A DNA stretch of 64,000 nucleotides from Linum tenue (GCA_946122785.1 CAMGYJ010000002.1:41504495-41568494); one strand, 5' to 3'. Counted from the stretch's first letter, positions 44,400 to 57,078 are shown. Notes: generated from the sequence alone by a model not told the origin. Made by a program: numbers and translations.

Positions 44400-46170
44400 A
44401 AAAAGTTAAACTACTCACAAGGTAAGTTGTGAGTAGATTTCTCTAACCCTTCCGTCGTCCGTCGCTCTTCCTTTTTCTCTTCCTCAATTATTACCCCCGC
44501 GGAATCAACTGCAGATTCATTACCATCCTTTAGCTCCCGCCATCGGTTGAATCGGTGAAGCAGCGAACCAGAGTGAGTGCTCAAATTGATTTCGATCTCT
44601 GTCGCCGTTGAATCCCTGCTCCAACAAGTCGAGCTTCCTTCTCACATTCGAATCGATCGCCAAGAGAGTAGAGTCCCTCTTAGTGACGGTGTCGGCATTA
44701 ACGAAGATTTCTGGATCTCCTCTCTCAATCGCGAAATCTCGTCACTGCGGGATCCATCTTCCAAAAATCAAATCACAAAACCTTCTTCCATTCGAGCTTC
44801 AACATCCTCGGCGAAGGAATCGATCAACAAGATTGAAGCCTATGTTTCCAGTGCGTAAATCGATCTTAGGTTAGGAGAACAAGCTTCTGTATCTCCGGGC
44901 TGATGCTGTACTACCATTTTGCTGGCGGCGGGTGCTCTGGTATGTGGGGGTGGTGCTTCAATGCCGTTTTCAATGCTTCGCTTCTGGCGCTTTTTGTTGA
45001 TTTCCATGGGAAGAGCTACGCTGCTGCCGCGAAGAAGAGGAAGGCCTCCGCGGCGGAGAAGATTGGTTCCGGAGACGGCGGTGGCGATAAAGCTGGAAAC
45101 TCTTGCCTCCGGCGACTTTGTTGGTCCGGCGGTCCCTGCAATCAATTTTCCTCAGGCGAGAAGTAAAGAATCAATTAATGGCCCCATTGGTCCGTTTCGT
45201 CCTATTTGGTTTTAATACTTCAGTTATGTTATTTGATGTTATTGGGTCTTTAATGATCCGTTACAAGTGATTAATGAGTCACTAAAGCGATCATTTTATG
45301 GTGCTCTACGACCTTTATGGTTGATTTATATCTCAAATTATGGGATAGAAAGAATTAATTTATGACTTTCATAATTAATTTCTGGCTTTCAAAGTATCAG
45401 TGGCAAACTTCATCCTCATCGGAAGAGTTTCATCCGTTAGAATTTTATGAGCATTTACTCGTCGGATTGAAAGACACCCATTATTTTGGGTTATGGTTAA
45501 AAACATCATTAATTAATAATTATTTCCAATTCCTTTTGTGTTTAGCCAACAATTAACTTAATGAGTCATTAGCTCAATTTATTAGAATTGATGACATTTT
45601 CTTCAATTCATTTTAATTTGAGGCCCATCAGTAGTAGAATGTGAATTCTAAAATTCAATTTTTGGTTTCTTGCCAAATGGTATGACAAATTTTTTTGTTA
45701 GAAAATTAATTAGGGTTAATAAATCACGACAAAGTTGAAGAGTGGGTCTGTGGGTGCGGATATGGCTTTCCACTAAGAATGGTTTGTATTATTTTAAATT
45801 ATATTTGTATTATGTTAAACGACATTGCAAACTATGGTGGCTCTTCAATTTCATGAAGTAAATTGCTTTCTCAAATATCTAGATTGTTGGGAATATCAAG
45901 AGATTATTGAACATTTGTTCTTTCATTGCCCTCTTGTCATCATGCTATGGACTTTTAGTGGGATTAAATGATTTGCTTGTTTCCGCCCAAACTTCTAACT
46001 TTAGTATATGGTGGCGACAATGTTATGTTTTCAGTAAACTTCCAAACCCACATTCTCCCATGCGTTAGCCTTTTTTGGAGAATCTGGAAATCTCTTAACC
46101 AAGTGGTTTTTGAATATACTCGGTCACACGCCCGTTCTCTTGCCTGTCAATTCCATTTCCAAGTCATTGA
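44400..46170 (+). pseudogene. Degenerate LINE-like sequence upstream of the CACTA element
   Basis: The right end (45870-46167) encodes a broken zf-RVT region: WEYQEIIEHLFFHCPL then SLFWRIWKSLNQVVFEYTRS, which are plant LINE C-terminal motifs. The left part is less certain. A C/T-rich leader (44440-44560) is followed by short open frames at 44577-44858 and 44903-45166. A KSYAAAAKKRKASAAEKI stretch recalls LINE ORF1 starts but could also be a captured gene. Positions 45200-45780 are AT-rich without a recognisable domain. CACTA insertion separates this from 54485 onward. Confidence 0.55.
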
Positions 46171-46480
46171 CACTACAACAAAACCCATATATAGCGGCTA
46201 ATTATTGAGGCAAATATTGTATTTGCCTCTAAATGAATATCATATGCAACAAATATATAATTTGCCTCAATAGATATAATTATGTGCCTCTAAAAATATT
46301 AGATATACTACAAATAAATAATTAGCCTCTATAGCTATTGTCTTTTCCACCTCCAAATGCTTTAAAATGACTAATAATTTATTTTTGCCTCAATAGATTC
46401 TTAATGTTGGTCGCTATAGCTATTGCGTTTCAAATATTCATATTCCACTTTTAAAAAGTTATCAATTCACAGCAAGATTG
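46171..46480. repeat. Left subterminal repeat array of the CACTA element
   Basis: Motifs such as TTGCCTCAATAGA, TGCCTCTAAA and GAGGCAAAT recur in both orientations. In En/Spm such subterminal motifs bind the element-encoded TNPA protein; binding here is inferred by analogy. Confidence 0.8.
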
Positions 46481-47139
46481 TAATAACTCAATCTTATTAT
46501 TATAAATAACTATATAAATGTATACCATTAGAAGCAATGTTGGGTTACACGTGTTCTTGTTTAAATAGAAGACTAATAGTGATTAAAAAAAGACTACAAG
46601 AGTAACATGATTAGAAAAAGGTAATGGTGGGTCATCTAATTCCCATGTTTATGTCCAAAACAAAAGGCTAATTTATGTTTCTCCAAAACGACATGTTTTG
46701 CTTCCGTTGGGGGAAAAGAATAAGCAATTCAACCAAAATAAAAAAACGGCAGTGTTTGGCTGGTAGCCTGTCCGACTCCCTTTCCTAATCCCTAATTTTC
46801 GAACCAAAACAATCCCTTCCCATCATCATTTTCTTCTCCCAAGTTCCAACTACCTCTCCATCTATAGCAAACAGCAGCCGCAGATAGCCACAGGAGACAA
46901 CAGCAGCAGCCTCCAAACCATCCGCCTGCTCGACACCGTCCTTTCTCGCCGGCGAATTGCATCAGCAGCCATCAGGTACCTGCTACTTCTTTGTTCAACA
47001 ACGGCTTCTTTCGCTTCTCGTTAGTTTTACTTTAAATGTATGGAGCTAGGGAGAAATTTATGCTTGCTGATTTGATTCGTGGAATGCAAATGAGTGACAT
47101 GGTTGTTGAATTTATTCGATTTGTTTTTAGGTGTTCAAG

Positions 47140-50100
47140 ATGGATAAAAGTTGGATGAATAAACCAAGAACTAGTGATGAATATAGACACGGATTAAATC
47201 ATTTTCTTGCATATGCATTTGCTTCGCCATGTTCTCGTGATGGTAAAATTCTATGTCCATGCAAGAATTGTTCGAATCGTACTTGGATGTCTCAAAGTGA
47301 GGTACATGATCACCTAATTTGCTTTGGCTTTGTTCCCAATTACTTTCGTTGGATTTTACATGGGGAGAGTACATTTCATGCTTCACCTGAAATGGATGAT
47401 TCAGACCAGAATCATAGGGATACAAATGCTGATATACATGATTTGCTAGATGATATTGTCATGGGTGTCCAAACAGAGGTATCAGAAGAACCGAATGCCG
47501 AGGCTCGTAAAATCTTTGAGTTACTGGAAGCAAATGAAACTGAATTATATCCTGGTTGTACAAGCCATTCCAAGCTTTCTTTCATCATTAAGTTATTTCA
47601 CCTAAAGTGTCTTGGAAACTGGTCTGTCAAATCATTCAGTATGTTATTACAGCTACTAAGAGAAGTACTTCCAGAGGGCGACACTTTACCTGAATCTTAT
47701 TATGAGGTTCAGAAGTTGATATCAAACTTAGGTTTGACCTATGAAGTTATCGAGGCTTGCCGTAACGATTGCATGTTGTTTTGGAAAAACCATAAAAATG
47801 AGTCAAAGTGTCTTGTGTGTGGAGCTGATAGATGGAAAAATCAACCCAGTGAAGTTGTTGGATCATCAAAGAAAAAGCCGAAGAACATTCCTTATAAGAA
47901 GCTTTGGTATTTTCCAATAGGAAAGAGGCTGCAGAGATTGTTTCTGTCATCAAAAACAGCTTCTTCTATGCGTTGGCATAAAGAAGGACGTACAAATGAT
48001 GGAAACTTAAGGCATCCTGCAGATTCTCCGGCATGGAAAACTTTTGACTTTAGACATGGAGAGTTTGCTTCAGATCCTCGCAATGTTAGATTGGGTTTAT
48101 CTGCAGATGGTTTCAATCCATTTAGGTCAATGAGTTCATCTCACAGCACATGGCCAGTTGTCTTAATCCCTTATAACCTTCCTCCTTGGTTATACATGAA
48201 ACAATCGTACATGTTTTTGTCGCTGCTCATTCCTGGACCTACGTCTCCTGGAAATGACATAGATGTATATTTGCAGCCTTTGATTGATGAGTTAAGAGAT
48301 TTGTGGAATGAGGGTATAGATACTTATGATGCATCATTGAAGCAGAATTTTAGGATGAAGGCAGCCTTAATGTGGACTATCAGTGACTTCCCAGGTCATG
48401 CAATGTTATCAGGATGGAGTACGAAAGGTCGTTTGGCATGTCCTTATTGTCATAAGAACACACACTCTCAATGGTTGAAGTATAGTAGAAAGTTCTGTTA
48501 CTTAGGCCATCGCAGATTTTTGCATGCTGGGCATGTGTTTAGACGACATAAGATTACTTTTGATAATAGTCAAGAATTTAGGCCTCCACCAAAGCCATTG
48601 TCTGGGTCAGAGGTACTGGATGAGCTGCAAGGCAAACAAGTCAAATTTGGAAAGTTGAGCCAAAGCGATCCTCTACCATATGGTTGGAAGAAACAGAGTG
48701 TGTTCTTTGACCTACCATATTGGAAGGATAACATCTTGAGACATAACTTGGATGTGATGCATATTGAAAAGAATGTTTGTGATAGCATTCTTTTTACATT
48801 ACTAAATGTGAAAGGGAAGACGAAGGACACTGTTAACTCCCGAAAGGACATGCAATTACTAAGAATAAGAAAGGAGTTACACCTGAAAAGAGATGGTTCT
48901 GGTAGGGTATACATGCCTGATGCAACTTTCACCCTCTATAAAAAAGAGAAGCAAAGATTGTGTAAGGTATTAAAGAGTGTTAAAGTTCCTGATGGGTATG
49001 CTGCCAATATATCAAGGTGTGTGAACTTGAAGGAAAGAAAAATCTCTCTTCTGAAAAGCCATGATAGCCATATCCTAATGCAGCAAATTCTTCCTTTGGC
49101 CATAAGAAGGATATTACCTAAAGAAGTCAGCAAGCCTTTGATACAATTAAGCTTGTTCTTCAGGGAATTATGTTCAAAGGTTGGTCGTGTGCAGAACTTG
49201 AATCGTTTAGAAGAGAAGATGGCTTTAACTCTGTGTCATTTAGAAAGAATATTTCCACCATCATTTTTTGACATAATGGTTCATTTAACTGTGCATTTGG
49301 TGAATGAGACCAAGCTTGGCGGGCCGGTACAAGCACGATGGATGTATCCAGTTGAGCGGTATGTATTGTTCTTATTGATTATTCAACAAGGTTTGCTTAA
49401 GAGTTATAATTATTTTGGTACATTTCTTTCCCTCTTGATTCTGTATGTTTTATTGTTTTAGGTACCTATCTAAATTGAAGTCATATGTTGGTAACAAAGC
49501 TCATCCAGAAGGCTCAATAGCAAATGGATATTTAGCTGAGGAGTTGAAACATTTAGCTCAACCACCATTTCCTGTATGTAGAAAGTATACGGGATGGATA
49601 ATTAATGGCTTTCGATTTCACATCAAAGACTTGGAGAAAAGAAGGAAAACACAAAATAGTGGAGTTCTGGTAACTGCAAGTACTCAAAGTTATGCCAGTG
49701 CTCGAGACAGGAATCCAATATACAGTGAGGTAAGTTATTATGGAGTACTTCGGGAGATATTGGAATTGGATCATTGGGTTGGTAAGAAAGTGGTGTTATT
49801 CAAGTGTGATTGGGTGTCAAGTGGCAGAGGTTTGAAACAAGATGACTTAGGTTTCACCTTGGTTAATTTTGCGCAACGATTGAGGAATAAAGAGCCTTTC
49901 GTGATGGCTTCTCAGGCCCAACAAGTATTTTATGTCCAAGATCCCATCGATCAGGACTGGCAGGTGGTTATCAAAACTGTTCCGAGAGATTTCTACGATA
50001 TGGATGAAGAAGTTGGTGATGTTGATACTCATTTACAAAGTGAGATATGCAACGACAGTGGTGTGATATTTGATGACATTCAAAATGATGAAGCTGTTGA

Positions 50101-50266
50101 ATGGATAAGAGCCGGTAGAAATGGAGAGTTAATTGACGATCCTACAGAGTTAGCTGGAATTGAATTAGTAGAACATCAAAATGAAGCTACACAGGAAGAA
50201 GATAATGACAACGAGGTCGAAGAGGATATGACTACCACTAATAATCAGGATGCATACCACTATTGA
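47140..50266 (+). CDS. TNP2-type CACTA transposase
   Basis: Two coding exons, 47140-49358 and 49462-50266, join in frame (CAGTTGAGCG|GTATGT...TTGTTTTAG|GTACC) to give 1,007 codons. Domains in order: a transposase-associated domain (CPCKNCSNRTW, about residues 40-50), the Transposase_21 core (SADGFNPFRSMSSSHSTWPV to DFPGHAMLSGWSTKGRLACP, about residues 320-430), DUF4218 (PLAIRRILPKEVSKPLIQLS to VHLTVHLVNETKLGGPVQAR, about 650-735), and DUF4216 in exon 2 (YYGVLREILELDHWVGKKVV). The C-terminus is acidic. The ATG at 47140 follows a splice acceptor, and a 5' UTR intron probably runs from about 46974 to 47130. No stop or shift is seen. It would cut at the element ends. The expected partner is the TNPA-like gene downstream. 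Confidence 0.93.
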
Positions 50267-50736
50267 TGTGCACCTAATTCTGAAATCCTACAATTTACTT
50301 GTATTGCTTATATAACTGGTACGTACTTCTCCTTTTGGTAATGAGCTATGAAGTTTATATTATCATCATGGTACGTTCTATAACTATTGATGCTGTTTGT
50401 CCCAATACTTGAAGACTGGAACATTTAATGGTTAGATTATGCGGAAGTAATTGTGAATTTGTGGAAGTTTTTCGTCAAAGTTGTAGTTGCTCCATTTTGC
50501 CGCCTGTGTAATTAGTCTCGGCGGCATTTTTTAAAATGAAAAGTTGGGCCTAAAAGTTAAAACATATAATTAGGCGGGGTTCTAAAAATTAAAGCGGGAA
50601 GCGGAAGGGTTTCCGAAGCGGCAATGGGGGTATTTTAACCCTTTTACATGTGGCTGGATGAACATACATAAACCCAATATAGAGTCTTAAGTCGACAGCA
50701 GGAAGGTGTAGAGACTCAGAATTCCACCTGTAGGAG

Positions 50737-53723
50737 ATGTCTCGTTCAAAGTCCAGAACAGGCCGAACTGTGGTTTCAAGGTCTAGAAATGCTCCGCCTG
50801 ATTCACATCAGAACACTGCTGATGTATCCAGGAGTTTATCTGCAAATCCAAATCTTAACCGAGAAAATCATGACACTGTGACTTCAGGTAAGTTAGATTT
50901 GATTACCTGGAATAGTTGTTCCGTCGGATCAAATTTCTGACAGATTCTGTATTTTTTTATTAGATGCGTCAAGAGTGCAAAGGAAGAGGAAACGAGGTAC
51001 TACTATGTGCAAGGAAGTCTGGAGTTTGGTACCCGGAGAGAAAATTCATATTACAATCAATGCTTATGGGCAACCAGTTGGTCGATATGCAAAAAAGTTA
51101 AGCTATTTTTTGGGAACCTTAGCAAGAAACGGAGCGTTTGCTCCTATTCAGTATGCTGATTGGAGGCTTATGCCAGATCATTACAAGACGAAAATGTGGG
51201 ACTTAGTACAGGTACATTCCATGCTGAATACTCTTTATGTGTAGCAAATTGTTTTAGTTTGGCAGTATGGGTATCTTAACAAGGAATGTTGTTTATCCAT
51301 CTTGAGTGATTTGTTTTTATATTTAGGAAAAGTTTGACATTGATCCACTGGCTGAGTTGTGGGTAATGAATTCTTTGAGCAAAAAGTGGAAGGATTTCAA
51401 GTCTGCTGTCAAAAAAAGTTGGTTCAAGAAAAATATACGTGATCAAAGAGTATTGAATGATGATTGGCAATGGTTGTTACAGTTCTGGAGCACCGAGAAA
51501 GCTAAGGTATGTCTTACGTTTATTTACTAGATGTCCTTATTAAAAGTAGTCATGTATGTAACTTTAATTGTGTAATCATAGAAAAGAGAAACCGTGGCTA
51601 AGGAAAACAGGGAGAAAATGACTTCAGCACACACTTTGGGTACCAAAAGCCTTGCCTGCAAGATCTATGAAATGGTAAAATTATAAATGCCTAGTCTTCA
51701 ACCTATTATGCATTTTGAATCATTAATTTCACTTGGTTATGTTTGACATTTTAGAAAGAATCGAACCCCAACAAGGTAGAGCCAACTCCAGCTCAGATTT
51801 ACGTTGCTGCACATGTGAAAAAGAATGGCACTCCCTTAAATACTCACGTTGCAGAGGCCATTGTACGTATTTATATCCATAACTACATATATATATTGTG
51901 TTATCTTTTCATATAACATTGGACAAATCATTTCTAACTAGAAATTGTGTTCTAGGATAAACTGAACAAGGAGATCCAAAATCAACCTGCTGGTAATGGT
52001 CCTTTTGGATCAACTGAAACTTCAAGACCATATGGTCTCGGATCAGCTTGGGGTGTGAAGAATTCTCGCTGGTCAATTACAAAAAAAGCACTGCAGGCAA
52101 AGAGAAATTCTGATGATCAAGTAGAGAGGATGAACGAGAAAATGGAAAAATTATGTCCTTTCTACAGAAAGTTCACCCAACCGTGAACATTGACGAGATG
52201 TTGGATGAGACAAATCAGGTAAATCTAATAAGAAAAATGAATCACCATTTCATTTATGTTAATGCTAGTTCGTTATGTTCATTTATTTCAATACTTCTAT
52301 AATGTTTCAGAGAATAAACAACGAATGAGACTATTAGTCTTGAAACTAAGACTTGCTGGGTTCTGAAGTTTGTTAATTATCATCTCATTAGAATAGGGGT
52401 TGTTTAGTTTATTAGTGATAATGGGATTTGTTGTTTCCAGTGAAAGGGTCCTTTATATTTGGTTGGCTTTGTTTGTCTGTTTTGTTGGCAGTTTAGTTGT
52501 TAACTTTCAGCTTAGGGTGGTAGCAGTTTCATAATGGTAACAGTTCTTAATAATCTATTTGAGCTACAGGAGAATGAAGATCATGATAATGAAGATGGAA
52601 TGAGTCAAATGGGATCACAAAGTGAAGAAAACTTCCAGCAAAGTAGAGAAGATGGAATGAGCCCAACGAGATCACATAGACAAGAAGATGACTTAGGAAC
52701 GGGTCCACTGCTTTCCATGTTGCAACACTCATCTCCAGCTAGAGATGAAAGGCAGGAAAATGATGTAAGTTTAAATTTAGCTTAGTTCTTCGATTAGTAA
52801 AACATTGTGATCCAATTACTCATTGTGTATATTTATTGATGAATGCATCAGGCAATACCTCATGAGATGATTCAAACTTTTCTGCCTTTTTATAATGTCA
52901 ACTCTTCTAATGCAGCCTCTGCTGCTGGGGCCCAAATGGTATGCTTTTGTAAGGTGTAAACAATTATGAGAATTACTAAATTCTTCCCTCATTATGAACA
53001 TTAATTACTTTGTTACAAATTCAGGTACAAAATAAGACATTTTCATTCTTGGACTACATGATGAATTCTTATCAGAATGTCAATTCCTTTAGCCAGCCAC
53101 AGGTTTGTTATATTTACATACATATATTTAGGCAAAAGTTTTAAGTTCTGAATTCGATAGTTGAAGTTTACCTTTGCGTGTATCTTTTCATAAACAATAT
53201 AGGTTAATGAAACATCAAATGCCTCAGCTAGATTGCAAAGTTCTCAACAAAATTCTTCGACTGCAGTAGTTGATCAAGCATCTCAAGTAAGAATTTTTTG
53301 TATCATTGATTGATAGACTTTATTTTGTCTTGTCAAAATTGTTATAATCATAACAAATAACTAACTTTTTTAACTGCAGGGACTACAATATGTTAAATTG
53401 AAGAGTTTAGAAGATCCTAACGTTGATGTAGCTTATGCATCTTTGATATCTAAAGATCCAAAGAGATGTGTTGGCGGACATGAATTGGGTCGTGGGTTTT
53501 ATGAAGTATATGTCCAAATTCCGATTAAGTTTGATGAACCCTTAATACGACCATATGCAAGCTATCATTCCATAGGAGATGCGATAGGGACGAGTATTGC
53601 TTGGCCATCTTCTTTGGTAAGTTAAATATAAGCTTTGAGTTATTCTTTTAGTTTGTTGTATACTACGTTCTAACATAAAAAAAATTCTTTCAACAGGTGA
53701 AACTCACACATGGACCATCTTAA
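50737..53723 (+). pseudogene. TNPA-like (Ptta/En/Spm plant transposase) gene, 12 exons, one apparent 1-bp deletion
   Basis: GT-AG borders give exons 50737-50887, 50964-51211, 51327-51506, 51582-51674, 51755-51862, 51956-52218, 52570-52764, 52852-52938, 53025-53102, 53203-53286, 53380-53616 and 53697-53723. The Transposase_24-type region is in exons 2-6 (VWSLVPGEKIHITINAYGQP, LSKKWKDFKSAVKKSW). Exon 6 is 263 nt, while exons 3-5 and 7-12 are all multiples of three. After MNEKMEK the frame shifts and hits TGA, but the +1 frame reads on as SFLQKVHPTVNIDEMLDETN. One missing A in the GAAAAATTATG run near 52143-52155 explains both. The last exons encode YVKLKSLEDPNVDVAYASLI. The protein would bind subterminal repeats. 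It could be restored by sequence error or by skipping exon 6 in part. Confidence 0.85.
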
Positions 53724-53989
53724 AGACACTCCTTTTGATTATTAGAGAGATTGTCTAGAGTTCAATGTTCGTAGAATTTTATTGTTGTCCTTTCATTATA
53801 AGAGAGACCCACCAGTTAAACTTTTCCGTTGTTACGAATGATTGAGAAATTATGGATTTAGTTATTATATTGAATTCCATATTTATTTTATAGTCAGAAT
53901 TATAAATTTCAAGCATTTAGATTATTCTTCACTATAAAATGTCACATTTTATTTTACATCTAAAATATAAATCCAATTTGTTGCATTTA

Positions 53990-54484
53990 AAAATAATTAT
54001 AGAGGCACAAAGTTATGCCTCAAAAAGCTTATTCAAAGGCACGTGTATTAGCCTCTATTCATTAATTCTACAAGCTATCTGCATCTAAAGGAAATATCAG
54101 AGGCATATAATTATGCCTTACAAACTCATTAACGACATATCTATTAGCCGCAAAATACTAATTTTGGGACAAAAGTATATGCCTCTAATACTTATTTTAG
54201 AGGCAAATCTGTATGTCTCTAGAAATTATTTCAGAGGCAAATATTTATGCCTTTAATAGAGGATATGAAGGCAAAATAAAAGTTACATTAGCAGCTCAAA
54301 TATTAGTTGCAGAATCTTTAATCAGTAGCAGATAATATATGCCTCTATATTTGCCTCTGTAGGGCTATAGCCACTGGAGTATTTGAGGCAAATGTATTAT
54401 CTGCCTCCAAATATATACAGAGGGAAATAAAGAATTTATAGAGGCAAATTTTCTTAGCCGCTATTTATGGGTTTTGTTGTAGTG
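53990..54484. repeat. Right subterminal repeat array of the CACTA element
   Basis: About fifteen copies of GAGGCA/TGCCTC motifs occur in direct and inverted order, for example AGAGGCAAATCTGTATG and AGAGGCAAATATTTATGCC. The density is higher than on the left side. A TNPA-binding role is inferred from En/Spm. Confidence 0.85.
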
Positions 54485-54990
54485 TGAATTTTCCTTAGCC
54501 TTTCATCCCCCAGGACCTCTCTCTCAGTCTTGTGCCCTCTCATCCTTCTGTTTTGCATCGCTCGCCTCCAGACTTTGTGAAGATCATCTTTGATGCTGCT
54601 GTTTGTCGTTCCGGTTGCTCGTCTGGCCTCGTCGTACATGGGACAGACGGGCAAGTTCTACTGGTCTGGGATCTCAGCACCAAGGAGTTTTCGATCCCTA
54701 TCTAGTAAAGCACCTTGATGCTAGGTGATCCTGAAGTGGTGATTCGGCATCTGGACTGTAGAACAGTGTCATCGGCTCACTGCTCCAAGAGTGTCATCGG
54801 CTCCTAGTTTCATGCTCTCTTTGTATAGTTTTTAGTGTGGTTCTGCGGACTGGCAACTAAGCTACCCATAGAGTGACACCTAAAGCTCTGTTGTTGTCCT
54901 TTTTAAAGGTAGCGTCCTTTGATTTTGTAGGGTGGCTTCACTAAGTGTTGCTTTGGGTGGGGTTTTGGGTAGAGGTTTCTAACTATTTTT
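54485..54990 (+). pseudogene. LINE RNase H remnant downstream of the CACTA element
   Basis: The reading PPDFVKIIFDAAVCRSGCSSG then LVVHGTDGQVLLVWDLSTK (54566-54700) matches the start of plant LINE RNase H (KVNFDGA..G..G..VR...G), with Ile-Ile-Phe-Asp-Ala-Ala keeping the first Asp. It continues the LINE interrupted at 46170. From 54790 on the sequence resembles a 3' UTR with T-rich tracts. Confidence 0.7.
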
Positions 54991-55599
54991 TCTCATGTCA
55001 TTACTTGGAGAAAAAAAAGAGTTGTTTAAAGGTATGATCTCCATGTGAACTTCGTACCTCCATCTAGTCCATTTTTTTTTATTTCTTTTGTTCTTGGTTT
55101 TGCTCAGTATCCGCCTTGTATGAACCATTGCTTGATTTTCTATTGTGCCCTCCTGGATCTTCATGACACGATTATATGGTGTCAACTATATTTGGTCATG
55201 TGGATTAAACGATAGCTTTTTCCTTGGTTCCAGGTCTTTTTGCTTCCTTGTCTTTCTTTTTGTTCTTTGATTTGCTCTCGGTTTTGCATTATCCATCACA
55301 AACTTTTTGTCCTCTGAATAGAAGGTAGTTCCAGGTCCATAAGTCTCCAATTCTGCAAGTGTTCCATATAAACTATTCCTCTTTTAGAGGCATTCTCCTT
55401 ATTTGCCTTCTCTATTAATTTCTCAATTGTTCAATCACTTCGATCAACAACCTCTCCAAAGTTCCATATCTCTTCCCCCGATCCCTTCCAATGCTCTTTC
55501 ATTTACTTAACCAAGGGGAAATTCGATGGTTTCTTTTGTTGCTCCATTTTCTTGAAGATCTTGCATCCCTCCTGCTTCTTTATGGTTTATAGATTTTCT

Positions 55600-56117
55600 A
55601 CCCTTAGTGGTTCGGCCATATCATTCATCTCTTCCCTTTGAGCTTCTCTGTCATGCACTCTATGTCGAATTTAGCCCTAAGGCTTGTCTAGATGTCCCCT
55701 TGCTCTTCTTTTTCCAATTTGGACCTCCAAGGTTTGTTAAGGAGAGTCCTACTCGTATTTCTAGGTTGTCCAAGGCACTTTCAGCAACGATAAGGTTGTT
55801 GTACTTTAGTTTTGGATGCCCCACCTGTCCACAGTTAAAACAAAATATGGGTAGCTTTTCATACTGTATTTCCCTTTCACTTAGAGTTTCAACTCTGGTT
55901 TGATTGGTGTTCTAATATCTTTCTCAATTCTTAATTGCAAGAAAATCATCCCATATGTAGTCACTTCTCCTGTCGATCCATACCAACTTACCAAAACATT
56001 TCTCCAATTTTGTGGGCCATCTCCTGTGTTCTCAAAGCAGCTAGTAGGAGGTAAATTTTTATCCGGATGGCCATAGTGTAGAATTAATACCTTACTTAAT
56101 GCTATTTTCATCCACAA
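55600..56117 (-). pseudogene. LINE ORF1 fragment with zinc knuckle
   Basis: On the minus strand the reading VLVSWYGSTGEVTTYGMIF (about 55935-55995) is followed by REIQYEKLPIFCFNCGQVGH (about 55820-55885). YEKLP.FCF.CG..GH is the zf-CCHC_4 knuckle of plant LINE ORF1. The final Cys position is altered. DUF4283-like residues precede it. The fragment lies in opposite orientation to the LINE at 54485-54990 and is an independent remnant. The stretch 54991-55599 may contain its poorly preserved continuation. Confidence 0.78.
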
Positions 56118-57078
56118 TTTGGTTGTTTTTCAGCTACGTATTGAGCTACATGCCCTTGCAGGCTCACAGCCCTCACTAGTACGGAGTTAGGTAACCTAAT
56201 TCGCTGCATTAGCTCCGCCGCTCCCGCTTTGGAGCGTGGAAACGCGAATTTTTATTGGGGCGGCTACAATTCGCGAATTCCATTTGTACAGAGCGCGAAT
56301 TTCAATTGACGGAGCGCGAATTTCACAAGGACCCATCGCTTCCCTACTCAAGGAGATGTTTGATTCTCCAAATGGCTTCCGACAATTCAGTTCTCCATCG
56401 CCGCCCAACCACATGTGCTAGCCCAGGCAAGACTTGCAACTGCTCGATGTCATCGAGGCACACTAAAACTTAGCTACGTCGTTGAACTGCTCGATGCTCT
56501 TTCACTCGTCGCCGACCGCTCGGGATTGAGAATTTATCAAGAGATAATTTACCGAGCGAGCGACGGGTGGGTTGCCGAGACGGACGGCAACCAGCAGGTA
56601 CAGGGCCATGGAGAAGAGGATTTTCAGTGGTCAAGGATGGGGACAGTCTGGGTTGCGGAGAAGTCGTCGACAATCTGCGGGATGAAGGAATTGTGTGGTG
56701 GACTGGTGGCTGGTTGGATAGGAAATTCTCAGGCGGATTTGACTCCAACGAGCCAAAGAAAGCCTAAAAGGGTGAGAAGAAGATGATAATGATTAATGAA
56801 TAAGCCGGTTCCCTTTTTCTATAGCTATTTCTCAATCCTTATCCTTTCAATTACACCTGGGTTTTTTTATTATACTTGAAAATTGCTATATAGTCCCTAT
56901 AAATATAGCGATCACGGTTACGTCATAGTATTTCCACATGCATTCAAATATCAGTCGTTTTAAGAATGAAATGAGAGTATAAACTATAAACCATGGAAAC
57001 AATTAAAAGACTAACTAATTAATTCAGTTTTTATATTTAATATTATATATAAAAGCTGAGTTAGAATCTGAGAAGAAC
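56118..57078. other. Mixed sequence, no gene recognised
   Basis: A GC-richer block (56200-56760) has several overlapping short open frames and repeated GCGCGAATTTC motifs near 56250-56325, but no known domain. It may be captured genic DNA or a repeat. The remainder is AT-rich. Confidence 0.35.

Larger units (their letters stand above)
46171..54484 (+). mobile_element. Complete CACTA (En/Spm-type) DNA transposon, 8.3 kb
   Basis: The ends are CACTACAACAAAACCCATAT and its inverse ATGGGTTTTGTTGTAGTG, with the terminal repeat extending about 28 bp. A 3-bp TSD, TGA, lies at 46168-46170 and 54485-54487. Two plus-strand genes are inside: a TNP2-type transposase (47140-50266) and a TNPA-like protein gene (50737-53723). 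Arrays of a GAGGCA-containing motif lie next to both ends. All structural parts of an autonomous CACTA element are present. It is inserted in LINE remnant sequence. Confidence 0.95.
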
